Shown: positions 51,520-61,200 of the stretch, piece after piece | How the letters are laid out: every line of letters starts with the position of its first letter | How positions within the stretch are numbered: the stretch's first letter is position 1 | Source of the DNA: Shewanella psychromarinicola | GTDB taxonomy: Bacteria; Pseudomonadota; Gammaproteobacteria; Enterobacterales; Shewanellaceae | Direction: 5' to 3' | Assembly (NCBI RefSeq): GCF_003855155.1 | Contig: NZ_CP034073.1 | Span: 3,038,001 to 3,102,000 of the forward strand | Length of the DNA stretch: 64,000 nucleotides | Program-made: the position numbers and the translations under genes | The notes under the pieces: generated by a model | Told to the model about the DNA's origin: nothing | Seen by the model: the letters and a program-made list of their open reading frames with translations, nothing else | The model's database searches: none

Positions 51520-51952
51520 GCTGTCTCTAGCTTGATCCCAATAGGCTATTTAGCGATATTTTTACGCACCTTGTTCCTGTTTAATGTGGTGCGACAACCA
51601 CTAATTACCCGGTTCACTGTACCATTGGCTATTACTGGCGTATCAGCAGGATTATTGATATTGGATGCGCTGTTTAGCTTTAGGGTGTTGTTTGAGTTAT
51701 CGAATCTATCTGGCATGGTCATCAAAATGGCATTGTATTGGTTGCTCAAATCAATTTGAACACAAAGAAGGTAAGGACGCTGGATTTGCACGGCTTGATC
51801 CGTGTGTAAGCCGTGTTCGTCCTGTGATGATGGCGGCTATCACCACTATGTTAGGGATGATCCCATTAATCAGTGATGCCTTTTTGGGCTCTATGGTGAT
51901 AACCATCATTTGGGGTTTAGGTTTTGCGTCGCGAGTAACTTTAGTGGTGTAG
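51520..51952 (+). pseudogene. Carboxyl-terminal remnant of an RND efflux pump (AcrB-type)
   Basis: Pieces in two frames read FNVVRQPLITRFTVPLAITG, SGMVIK and then SRVRPVMMAAITTMLGMIPL and ITIIWGLGFAS. They match the last membrane half of AcrB/MexB-type or related RND transporters (VRQPL..., LSGM..KN, RPVMMAA.TT.LGM.PL). At least one frameshift lies near 51740, and most of the gene is missing. Confidence 0.72.
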
Positions 51953-52232
51953 CTAGTCAGGTATAGCCTAGGCCCTAGTGTTTAATATTAAAGTGACTCG
52001 TTAACAGCGGCATTTCTTCGTTAATAAGTCACTTAAAGCAGCAATTTTGCGTAAGCATGACTGATATAGTTGAGAAACACTGGTATTTTTTGCTCACCAG
52101 CTCCATTCAGCGTATAATCGATGCACTTTTCTAAATTGTATGCGCTCCTTGCGGGTACAATCCTAAAAAGATAATGGAACAAGAGTTATTAACATCTTGT
52201 TTTTCATATTTAATCCTTTAAAGAGTCCGCTA

Positions 52233-53105
52233 ATGAGTGAAAAATTGCAGAAAGTCTTGGCCCGTGCAGGCCATGGCTCCCGTCGTGAGATGGAGGCATG
52301 GATTGCTGCAGGCCGAGTTAGTGTTGACGGTGAAATATCTGGTTTAGGTGATCGTGTTGAGGCTGATGTCAAAATACGTATCGATGGCCGCGCTATTTCA
52401 TTAAAATCAGCTGATGACATTGTTTGTCGTGTACTGGCATACCATAAACCTGAAGGTGAGATTTGTTCGCGCAAAGATCCTGAAGGCCGTACTACCGTGT
52501 TTGAACGTTTACCTAAAGTGCGTGATGCTCGCTGGGTTGCGGTAGGTCGTTTAGACATTAACACTTCAGGGTTACTATTATTTACCTGTGATGGTGAGTT
52601 AGCTAACCGTTTAATGCATCCGTCGAATGAAGTAGAGCGTGAATACGCTGTGCGTACCTTTGGTGAAGTGTCAGATGTCGCAGTACAGCGTTTACGTAAT
52701 GGTGTGCCCTTAGAAGATGGTCCAGCAAAGTTTGACAGCATCAAACCTGCTGGTGGCGAAGGTATCAACCAATGGTGGCATGTGACCCTGAGTGAAGGGC
52801 GTAATCGTGAAGTCCGTCGTTTGTGGGAATCGCAAGAAGTGCAAGTCAGCCGTTTGATCCGCGTGCGCTATGGCATGGTTGAATTACCAAAGACCTTACC
52901 CCGTGGTGGCTGGATCGAGCTGACTATTGACCAAGTAAACTACTTACGTAAACTTGCCGGTTTAGAAGCTGAAACCCGTTCAATTTTAGGTACCGACAAA
53001 CACAGTGTTGCGCGTTCTAAAGTTAAAAGCGCTAAAATCCGCCGTGCAGTGCGTAAGCATAAAGTGGTCGGTAACCATGGAAAACCAAGTCGTCAGCGTA
53101 GCTAA
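52233..53105 (+). CDS. rluB: 23S rRNA pseudouridine(2605) synthase RluB
   Basis: 290 residues from the ATG at 52233 ([21 protein letters not shown]); the earlier TTG at 52197 adds nothing similar. S4 domain first, then the RsuA-type catalytic domain with [27 protein letters not shown] holding the catalytic Asp in GRLDINT. The end is basic ([13 protein letters not shown]). It makes pseudouridine in 23S rRNA helix 93. In related genomes it follows scpB. Confidence 0.95.
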   Translation: MSEKLQKVLARAGHGSRREMEAWIAAGRVSVDGEISGLGDRVEADVKIRIDGRAISLKSADDIVCRVLAYHKPEGEICSRKDPEGRTTVFERLPKVRDARWVAVGRLDINTSGLLLFTCDGELANRLMHPSNEVEREYAVRTFGEVSDVAVQRLRNGVPLEDGPAKFDSIKPAGGEGINQWWHVTLSEGRNREVRRLWESQEVQVSRLIRVRYGMVELPKTLPRGGWIELTIDQVNYLRKLAGLEAETRSILGTDKHSVARSKVKSAKIRRAVRKHKVVGNHGKPSRQRS

Positions 53106-53130
53106 TGTCTTGATTTAGGTTAATGTGAAT

Positions 53131-53157
53131 AAGGTCGCGGATGCGGCCTTTTTTTGT
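53131..53157 (+). terminator. Terminator of rluB
   Basis: AAGGTCGC-GGAT-GCGGCCT followed by seven T residues, about 25 bp past the stop codon. Confidence 0.85.
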
Positions 53158-53297
53158 GGTTTGTTTAACGGACAATTATTTTTTCTTATCCTACTTGTCA
53201 AAAAAAATTCTCAGATATGATCCACAAAATTTACGATCTCTTATGCGTAATTTGACGATTTATGTGCAGTGGTATTTATGTTGATTATCAGGAATTT

Positions 53298-53627
53298 ATG
53301 AAAAAATTATTGTCAGGTTTATTAGTATTATGTTTAGTGGCTTGTGCATCAGTACCTAGCTGGCAAGGCATGTCTGAGCGTGAGATTAGTCAATGGAAAG
53401 CCATCGGCTTTGATTCGACCCAAGCGCAAAACTGGCGTGTAAGGGGCTTTGGACCTGCTGAATCTGATGGTTGGATAAAAGCTAACTTCAATTTAGACAC
53501 CGCAACCATTTGGGCTAAAGAATCATTTAATGTTGATGAAGCACAAGTGTGGAGCGAAGCAGGCTTTGAGATTGAAGAAGCCGTGACTAATCGTAGCAAG
53601 GGCTTAACCCCAGTGAGAGCCAACTAA
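53298..53627 (+). CDS. Small lipoprotein, unknown function
   Basis: 109 residues from the ATG at 53298 (AGGA upstream); the longer frame from 53262 is rejected because the signal peptide starts at MKKLLSG. Lipobox LVAC (Cys17) predicts an outer membrane or inner membrane lipoprotein. The mature part has repeated helical units with Trp at fixed places (QWKAIGFDSTQAQNWRVRGF, GWIKANFNLDTATIWAKESF, VWSEAGFEIEEA), about 17 residues each. I do not recognise a named family. Confidence 0.75.
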   Translation: MKKLLSGLLVLCLVACASVPSWQGMSEREISQWKAIGFDSTQAQNWRVRGFGPAESDGWIKANFNLDTATIWAKESFNVDEAQVWSEAGFEIEEAVTNRSKGLTPVRAN

Positions 53628-53844
53628 TCAGATGTCTGTGCTAAACACTTTGTTTTGTTGGATTTTACATCGGATTGGCGTTTTTTGAAGCGTTCAGTTC
53701 GATGTGATCAATGTTTTAGTTGCTTGGCCAAAAAAAATCAGTAAAGTGTGCTTCAAGTTAAGCGGGAGGCTAAAGCCGCTCAGTTTATCTTATGTAAAAC
53801 AAATTAAGTGAGTTGATGTTTTTCTATCAAAGCACACTAAGTTT

Positions 53845-53930
53845 GCCCGAGTGGTGGAATCGGTAGACACAAGGGATTTAAAATCCCTCGCTGAATAAGC
53901 GTGCCAGTTCAAGTCTGGCCTCGGGTACCA
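53845..53930 (+). tRNA. tRNA-Leu (anticodon TAA)
   Basis: 86 nt with encoded CCA: acceptor GCCCGAG / CTCGGGT, anticodon arm GGGATTTAAAATCCC with anticodon TAA, and a long variable arm (CGCTGAATAAGCG). The T-arm GCCAGTTCAAGTCTGGC is normal. Confidence 0.96.
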
Positions 53931-54517
53931 TTATAATCTCTAGCAATAGAGAGTGGTGTAAAAAAGCCTCAACATTAGTTGGGGCTTTTTTATGTCTGAA
54001 ATTTAGGCTGAAGAGTAAGGTCAAAGATAAAATCCCTCGCGCTCTTGTTGAACATCAGGCGTGCCACTCTCTGTTATCAAGAATAGTCTGGCCTCGGGCA
54101 CCTTTATAATCTCTAGCAATAGAGAGTGGTGTAAAAAAGCCTCAACATTAGTTGGGGCTTTTTTATGTCTGAAATTTAGGCTGAAGAGTAAGGTCAAAGA
54201 TAAAATCCCTCGCGCTCTTGTTGAACATCAGGCGTGCCACTCTCTGTTATCAAGAATAGTCTGGCCTCGGGTACCATTATAACCTCTAGCAATAGAGAGT
54301 GGTGTAAAAAAGCCTCAACATTAGTTGGGGCTTTTTTATGTCTGAAATTTAGGCTGAAGAGTAAGGTCAAAGATAAAATCCCGCGCTCTTGTTGAACATC
54401 AGGCGTGCCACTCTCTGTTATCAAGAATAGTCTGGCCTCGGGCACCATTATAATCTCTAGCAATAGAGAGTGGTGTAAAAAAGCCTCAACATTAGTTGGG
54501 GCTTTTTTACGTCTGGA
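53931..54517 (+). repeat. Tandem repeat of tRNA-Leu 3'-end plus terminator (three full units and a partial)
   Basis: Units start at 53931, 54104, 54277 and 54448 (periods 173, 173, 171 bp). Each contains a strong terminator (GCCTCAAC / GTTGGGGC plus T-run, first at 53960-53991) and then a copy of the tRNA-Leu 3' part from AAAATCCCTCG to GGCCTCGGG(T/C)ACC (54029-54103, 54202-54276, 54375-54447). In the copies the variable arm and T-loop are replaced by other sequence while both T-stem halves (GCCA, TCTGGC) remain, so they cannot be working tRNAs. The fourth unit stops after its terminator. Confidence 0.9.
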
Positions 54518-54802
54518 ATTTGGAAATTTGGTTGTAATGGTAACAAGCGTTAGAACGGTGAGAGTGATAAAAGCGAACAAGCCTAGGTACTAGAACGGAC
54601 TTCGTCCTGCTAGTTCGCTACGCGGCTATAAGAGCGGGTAAGGTCTGAATGCTGCAGTTATAGTCTAGCTGCTAAGCACTCTAGCACTCTAGCACTCTAG
54701 CACTTAGGCTCTGAATGTCTAACGTTGGCTTCAGTAAGCCCAGCATTCAACCGTCTTCCCGCTACTGCTGCAGTTATAGTCTCTAGCACCTTGATTTAAC
54801 GG
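54518..54802. other. Gene-free stretch with simple repeats
   Basis: Four tandem AGCACTCT-type units lie at about 54675-54705, and GCTGCAGTTATAGTCT occurs twice (54652 and 54768). No gene is seen. Confidence 0.6.
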
Positions 54803-55078
54803 TTAAGTGTTGATTAAGGTTTTTAAAGCCGGTGATGCTTTAAAGCTAGGTTGATTAAATCCGTCAATGTCTATTGTTTCACCTGTTTGTGGATTACGCC
54901 CTAATTTGGGTAAATAAAAACGCAGTTCGAATGTGCCAAATTGGGGAATGTAAATCTTCTCGCCTTCAGTAAGCCCTTGATGAATCACCGCTAAAATTTG
55001 CTCTAATTGCGGCTTAACTTGGTTTTGTGGGATGGCCAATTGTATTGCCATTGATTGAATGAGTTGTTTTTTATTCAT
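54803..55078 (-). CDS. HU/IHF-family DNA-binding protein
   Basis: 91 residues, the usual HU length. Helical start (MNKKQLIQSMAIQLAIP), the FGTFELR strand and LGRNPQTGETIDI at the DNA-binding arm are recognisable. The arm is shorter in positive charge than in HupA/HupB, and the protein differs much from housekeeping HU, so it is probably a paralogue with a special role. Single gene. Confidence 0.85.
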   Translation of the reverse strand: MNKKQLIQSMAIQLAIPQNQVKPQLEQILAVIHQGLTEGEKIYIPQFGTFELRFYLPKLGRNPQTGETIDIDGFNQPSFKASPALKTLINT

Positions 55079-55564
55079 AAGAGTCTCACAGTTATTATCT
55101 GAATGCTGGCTTAAGTACCCGCTAACGTCCCTTATAACAACTCAGGATTAACCTTCATAGCAACTTGATGATAACCGCATGCTAATTGGTTATTTTTTAT
55201 AATGTTGCTTGATATATGTACACTAAGGTAACGCTTTGGTATTAAGTTTTGTTGCTCAGATGTATCTGTTATTCAATCCTGCTCAACATTTGCCATACTG
55301 GAATAGTGGTTTAAGAGTATGCTCAGTCATTACGTTATGCTGTTTATATGCAGTAATATCGTTAACGGGTTTGGCTAACACCTCATGGTCATTTGCAAAT
55401 GTGCCCATGAGTGTTAACAAGGGTTGTTTTCATTATTCATGGGATTAAGAAACCATATTGAGTAATAGTCGGTGTCCGTTATATCGATTTTTAAACTTTA
55501 TTAATAGGCTGATTGCGATAAGAGTATGCCTTAGCGTAGAGATAAAAGTGTGATGGGGAAGAAC
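55079..55564. other. Intergenic region before the L,D-transpeptidase gene
   Basis: About 485 bp. A 70-codon plus-strand frame (55236-55448, TTG start, one hydrophobic stretch) is open but has no recognisable features and is not called. Promoters of the HU-like and transpeptidase genes must lie here. Confidence 0.45.
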
Positions 55565-56992
55565 ATGAACAGTGGTTTAGGCTTTGTGAGGGGATATAAG
55601 TGCGTAGCATGGCTACTGTTATTTATTTCGCTGTTTTTGTCGGCGAATGCACGAAGTGAATTTGATAACTTAACACAAAACCTTTTACTTCAGTATCTTG
55701 CAGAACCGACATTAGAACGTGAACAGTATTTAACGACGCTACAAGCGGGCACAATATCTGAGCAACTAGAGTCTGTCGATATGATTCAGTTATCTGTCGC
55801 TGATTTTTGGCGTCAAAAAAATGTGCCGTTATCTTTTGATAAGCTCAACTCAGGAGCCAGTATTGTTGAGAAGAATATTAGCTTAGAGCCTGAAGTCGAT
55901 GATTATCTTTGGGTTGTTAATTACCTTCGTAAACTTATATGGTTATCGCAAACACAATCATGGCCAGCTATTGAACCTGGTGGTTTGTTACGCCTAGGTG
56001 ATGGTCATCAAAGCATTAAACTGATTAGTCAACGGTTATGGTTGCTAGGCGACGCTATTGAGTATGCTGCTGATGAAGTGGTCTATAAAGAAGACCTAGC
56101 GCAAAGCGTTAAACGATTTCAAGCCCGTCACGGCTTAACACCTGATTCGGTTATCGGGCCAAAAACGTTATTTTGGTTAAATCAAACACCATTAGCGCGC
56201 GGCCACTTATTGGCAAAAAGTTTTGTGGAAAAAACCGCTTATTCAAGCCAATTATCTCAACCATATTTATTGATCAATATTCCTGCTTTCAACATGGTGT
56301 TAGTAGAAGATAATCAAGTGGTACTGCAATCGAAAGTGATTGTGGGTAAGTCGTATAGGCAAACACCAGTCATGCAGGGTAATATTTCAAATATCGTACT
56401 TAATCCCACTTGGACAGTACCGAGACAGATATTACGCAAAGATGTGTTGCCTCTAATTCATAAAGACGGCCATTATTTAGCTAAAAAAAAGTTTGATGTG
56501 TTTGATTATGAAGGTCACCTAGTTGAGAAAAGTGCACAGCAATGGCAGGAGGCTGCCGTAGGGCGGTTTCCTTATCGGGTTGTTCAACGCCCGGGGACAT
56601 TTAATTCGCTAGGGCGGTATAAATTCCATTTTAAGAACGATCTAGATGTATATCTACATGACACGCCTAATCCTGAATTATATCGCCAATCTCAACGGGC
56701 TTTGTCATCGGGGTGTGTGCGGATTGAAAAAGTACAACTGTTAGCGGATTGGTTTGCACGATATTTGATCATTGATAAGCGCATTTGGAACCGAATGCAA
56801 TTAAATTACGATAAAACTCAGTGGTTTGCGCTATCTGCTACTTTACCTGTGCATTTGGTTTACTGGCGAGCTTGGGTTGATGATGAACATGTGGCTCAGT
56901 ATCGGGATGATATTTATGATGTCGATTCCGTTGACGTTATGAGTTTGATTGGCCAACATGCTATTTTTACCGATAAAGTGATCACACAGTAA
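55565..56992 (+). CDS. Periplasmic L,D-transpeptidase (YcbB/LdtD-like)
   Basis: 475 residues from the ATG at 55565, chosen because GGGGAAG lies just before it. Signal segment about 14-32; a scaffold domain; a peptidoglycan-binding domain (SVKRFQARHGLTPDSVIGPKTLFWL); then a YkuD catalytic domain with VGKSYRQTPVM, HDTPNPELYRQS and the nucleophile in SSGCVRIE (S-x-G-C-x-R type). It forms 3-3 crosslinks in peptidoglycan. Followed by a YcbK-like gene, as in E. coli ycbB-ycbK. Confidence 0.92.
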   Translation: MNSGLGFVRGYKCVAWLLLFISLFLSANARSEFDNLTQNLLLQYLAEPTLEREQYLTTLQAGTISEQLESVDMIQLSVADFWRQKNVPLSFDKLNSGASIVEKNISLEPEVDDYLWVVNYLRKLIWLSQTQSWPAIEPGGLLRLGDGHQSIKLISQRLWLLGDAIEYAADEVVYKEDLAQSVKRFQARHGLTPDSVIGPKTLFWLNQTPLARGHLLAKSFVEKTAYSSQLSQPYLLINIPAFNMVLVEDNQVVLQSKVIVGKSYRQTPVMQGNISNIVLNPTWTVPRQILRKDVLPLIHKDGHYLAKKKFDVFDYEGHLVEKSAQQWQEAAVGRFPYRVVQRPGTFNSLGRYKFHFKNDLDVYLHDTPNPELYRQSQRALSSGCVRIEKVQLLADWFARYLIIDKRIWNRMQLNYDKTQWFALSATLPVHLVYWRAWVDDEHVAQYRDDIYDVDSVDVMSLIGQHAIFTDKVITQ

Positions 56993-57253
56993 TAATGAAG
57001 TAAAGTTAATCACTATGCTAAGGCATTGACCTATCTCACAGATTAGTCTTTATTTGCACATTTACTGTGCAAGATAAAATGACCAGACTTGCAATTATTG
57101 TCATTAATGTTTAATTTACTCACCAGTTGGGCAAAAAACCAACAATTCTCAATGTTCAATTCTCAGTATTAAATTATAGAGAAATTAATTAGACATAAAC
57201 TGTGTTCAATAACATGGTTAACTCCCGAAGATGTAGATTATAGTGGTGTGTAA

Positions 57254-57805
57254 ATGACAGTAGAGTGCCTAACTCGTCGGCAGTTATTATTAGGCTTAAG
57301 CGGCGCCGCAGTGGTAACTCTGTTACCTAATACCGCTCAAGCAAGTCGTTCAACTCATGGTGTTAAAGATTTACGTTTTTATAACCTCCATACCGGTGAA
57401 AGAAGTCAGGGGAGTTTTTGGGTTGATGGCCAATATCAATCTGAGACACTGATTGAATTTAATCAAGTATTACGTGATCACCGCCAAAATATCGCCGCGC
57501 CTATTGATAAAAGATTATTTGAATATTTGTATAAATTACAGACTACATTAGATAATCATGATGAAATTAATGTTATCTCGGCTTATCGCTCACCCAAAAC
57601 AAATCAAATGCTCGCATCGCGAAGTAACGGTGTTGCTAAGAAAAGTTTCCACATGAAAGGGATGGCGATGGATATTGCTTTACCCGGTGTGTCGACTAAA
57701 CATTTACGAGATGCAGCGCTTTCTCTAAAGTTAGGTGGGGTGGGGTTTTACCCTCGCGATGGATTTGTACATGTTGATTGTGGCCCCGTGAGGCATTGGG
57801 GTTAA
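57254..57805 (+). CDS. YcbK-like murein peptidase (DUF882, M15 fold)
   Basis: 183 residues. The amino end has a Tat-like signal (TRRQLLLGLSGAAVV). Zinc-peptidase motifs are conserved: INVISAYRSPKTNQML, SFHMKGMAMDIAL (His and Asp) and GFVHVDCGPVRHWG (His-x-Asp). It is related to MepK, an endopeptidase cutting 3-3 crosslinks, which fits the neighbouring L,D-transpeptidase. It lies 260 bp downstream on the same strand. Confidence 0.9.
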   Translation: MTVECLTRRQLLLGLSGAAVVTLLPNTAQASRSTHGVKDLRFYNLHTGERSQGSFWVDGQYQSETLIEFNQVLRDHRQNIAAPIDKRLFEYLYKLQTTLDNHDEINVISAYRSPKTNQMLASRSNGVAKKSFHMKGMAMDIALPGVSTKHLRDAALSLKLGGVGFYPRDGFVHVDCGPVRHWG

Positions 57806-57921
57806 TTAATCTGCTTGTGGGCTGTTGGTGATTGTGGTAACATCCGCGCGCTTTATTTGAGTCATCGTTGGTCGAAAATGGTGACGCCTTCATACTTTAT
57901 TAATTATTAAGTGAGTGACTA

Positions 57922-58209
57922 ATGTCTTACACAATCAATGCAGAAACCCGCACAGAAATCGGGAAAGGTTCGAGCCGCCGCCTACGTCATGCAGATCAAG
58001 TTCCTGCAGTAATCTATGGTCCAGGTAAAGAGCCTATATCAATCAAGTTTGCACACAAAGACATCATTAATATTCAATCAAATGATGACTTTTATACAAC
58101 TGATTTAACCATCTCTATAGACGGTAAAGAAGTTAGCGTTCGTGTAAAAGCTATTCAACGTCATGCATTCAAACAATTGATTGAACATATCGACTTCATG
58201 TTTGTTTAA
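57922..58209 (+). CDS. rplY: 50S ribosomal protein L25
   Basis: 95 residues, the short L25 form (no CTC extension). The sequence [33 protein letters not shown] and the end [16 protein letters not shown] is typical. It binds 5S rRNA. GTGAGTGACTAATG precedes the start; a terminator follows. Confidence 0.95.
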   Translation: MSYTINAETRTEIGKGSSRRLRHADQVPAVIYGPGKEPISIKFAHKDIINIQSNDDFYTTDLTISIDGKEVSVRVKAIQRHAFKQLIEHIDFMFV

Positions 58210-58220
58210 TTGCTGAGTTG

Positions 58221-58248
58221 AAAAAAAGCGCCTAAGGGCGCTTTTTTT
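58221..58248. terminator. Bidirectional terminator between rplY and tamB
   Basis: AAAAAAAGCGCC-TAA-GGGCGCTTTTTTT, stem of GCGCC / GGGCGC. Confidence 0.92.
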
Positions 58249-58297
58249 GTGACTGAATTTTTTCGCTAAATTCTATAATTACGCTAAACGCTAAACG

Positions 58298-61200
58298 CTA
58301 ATCGATTTCGAAACTATAGTAGATATCCAATGATTGACTTAAGGTACTCGAGACACTTTCTAAATACAATTGTGAAAATAAATAATATCGCACGGTCATT
58401 TCATAACCGGGGTTAAATACTCCCACACCATACTTAATCATTAAGTCTTCGCCAACATAACCACTCACGGCCACTTTACCATCATCGTTGGTATCAAGTT
58501 GTACGTTGGAAAAACCAAATTTTTCAACCAGCCCCGTAGCAGTACTGCCAATGCTATTCATTGCTCCACCATCAAATTGAGAGCCTAAACTGAGTGCAGC
58601 ACCCATCATTAATGAGTTGCTTTGTTGGTTGGTTGTACTGGTAAAGCCTTTACCCGTCAAAATATAAGATAAAACCTCAGCTTGCTCTTTCGCGGGGTTA
58701 GAGAATAAGGTGACAACTGGACGCATTGGTGTGCCAGTGACTCGAACTCCTGCAGTTATATTGCTGTCTTTAATGTCTCTTGTTGCTTCTATATTCAGGT
58801 TTGGCAATGCTGTCGGACCAACAAATTGGACTTCACCGGTATCAATACTTAAGGTTTGTCCCATAAACTTATAGGTACCTTTATTGACTTTGATATCACC
58901 AAATAGCATGGGAGGCTTAAAAGCTTGCTGCTGTAGTACAAGATCACCTCCTAGCTTCCCCTTAAGACCCATACCATCGATGGTAAGGTTTTTACCCACA
59001 CTGATATTTAGATCGGCCGTAACGGCGTAAGGACTGGTTTTAACCATTTTGTCAGAAACGGAATCGTTAAATACCACATCGTTTGATACCGCAACGCCTC
59101 CTTCTGCTAATTGAGAGATTTTTATTTGTCCTGATGGCACGTTGACGTTGCCTTTTATCGCAAACAGTTGCTCATCAAAGGTGATATTAATATCTGGAGA
59201 GACATTTAAGATTGCTATAGGTGGTTGGATAACAGCTAAATTAGTGCCTTTGATATCAATATCACCACTAAATTTTCCTTGTGGCCAATCGAGGGTCCCT
59301 TGAGCGCTCACTTGTCCGTCACCCATATGCCATTGGCCATTGAGTTGTCCTTGTTGGCCTTCTAATGCCAGTGACAAGTAGATTTTATCGATCAATGTTG
59401 GATTGGTTGATAAGGAAAATGCACCGTCGTTGAGTTTAATATTACCCGATACACTAGGATCCATAAGGGTGCCGGATAGGCTTAATTGACTGGATAAAAT
59501 GCCTTCTAAGGTTTCGATCCTAGGGAAGAACTCTCCAAAAGGAGCCAGATTCAGTTCATTAACATTGATCGTACCTTGTAAGGTGCGATCAGGAGTGATG
59601 TTGACACTCAATTGACTTTGCCAACTGGCGATGCCGGACGAATCAAAACTTAATGAAGTATTAATTTGTTTTTCATCGAGAGAGGCTTGTAATAATAACT
59701 GCTGGTAGTCGATGCTAATGGTATTATTTTTGGTACGGCTAAGCTTAATGTTACCTGGCAAGAGCGTAAACTGAACATTGGCAGTGGGCTTTTTACCTTT
59801 AGCCCAATTAACTTGAGTGGTTAATGCCGCTTCACCGTGCCAGGTAATTTTTTTAGACAACATCGGTGCTAATGATTTACCTGGGTTACCGGTAAATGTC
59901 ATATTGGCTTGGCCAGTGTGACCCAAATTAACATCATTGATTAAACATAATTTATTGTGGGGATGCACTAAGCAAAAACGGCCCACGCTGCCACGATGAT
60001 TAAGTTGATCCCAACTGGCAGTAATTTGTTTATCTTGTTGCCATTGTCCAAGAGCATTACTGATCCTGAATTCTGTTAATGTGGCATTGAACTGTTGTTT
60101 ATCGATATTGCTACTACTGGTCATTTGAGTGTTGATGACCACATCACCTTGAGTATTGAGCTTACTTTGTTGTTGATGTTGATTGCCTTCACTGAAGAAT
60201 GCGATATCCGTCAGTTTATAGCTGTCCCATACGAGATTAGTATTATGCAGTTCAATCCAATACTTGTGCTGCGCATAGGGGTGGTAATTGGCGCGTAAAT
60301 CAAGGCTGTCAATTTTACTGCCTTGGTAACTGAATTGGCTGATTTTTGCATTAATATCAACTATTGGGTCTGCACTATTGCCGGTTACATCAACTTTAGC
60401 AAAGATATTACCGCGGCCACCTTTTAGCCATTGGCTAACATCGGGCACGCTAAGTTCGGCAGCGATGTTCCAGGCTTTGTTGGCTTGGCCATTGATGACT
60501 AACTGAGCCCCTAGTGCATTTGCTTGAAGATTGGTCGCATTAATAGCAAGCTCTTGATTTAATGAAATATCACCTTGTAAATTCAATGGATAACCATTTA
60601 AATATCCTGTTAAGTTCGCATCTTGGACTGCCACTTGCCATTGTTTATCAGCGATGGTGCCACTGCTGTTAAAACGGCCACCGAATTTACTTTTGATGGA
60701 GGTTTGCTGATTAATATAATCAATGTATTGCAATTGAATAGCGTCGGTAAGCACATTGGCTTGCCATGTTATTTTATCTCGATATGACAGCTGTCCTGTC
60801 AGATCTATATTGCCAGCAACTGATTGGAGATTAAGTTTATTAATGGTCAGTTTTTGCTTACGATTAACGACATCTGCAATAATAGCCAAAGCAGGGTGGT
60901 AAGGCGTGGTCAGTTGCCCTTCAAACTGCGCCACTTGGTCTTTAATATTACCTTGACTGGTAAAACGGCTAATATTGCTGGTGTACTGCGGATTTTTTAG
61001 CGGCCACTGTAATGCGGCGTCGGTAAGCGTTACTTGGTAATCAAGCGCTGCTGTGGTGAGATTCATTTCAGCGGCAAGATTAAAATGAGTATCGCCCTTA
61101 GCAATAGCGTTGATATTTAACCGACTTAAGTCTTGGGTGAGATCCAGCTGGAGTTGTTGTTTAAGCCCCGGCAATTCAGGTAGATTATCGACATTGGCAA

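Noticed and set aside
53931..54517. CRISPR array
   Set aside because: Unit length of 171-173 bp without spacers, and clear tRNA and terminator content; no cas genes.
54061..54593. Open frames on both strands across the tRNA-Leu repeats
   Set aside because: They exist only because the repeat unit lacks stops in some frames; they translate tRNA-like and terminator sequence.
55236..55448. 70-codon frame with TTG start and a hydrophobic stretch
   Set aside because: No family resemblance, rare start codon and an odd hydrophilic end; more likely chance.
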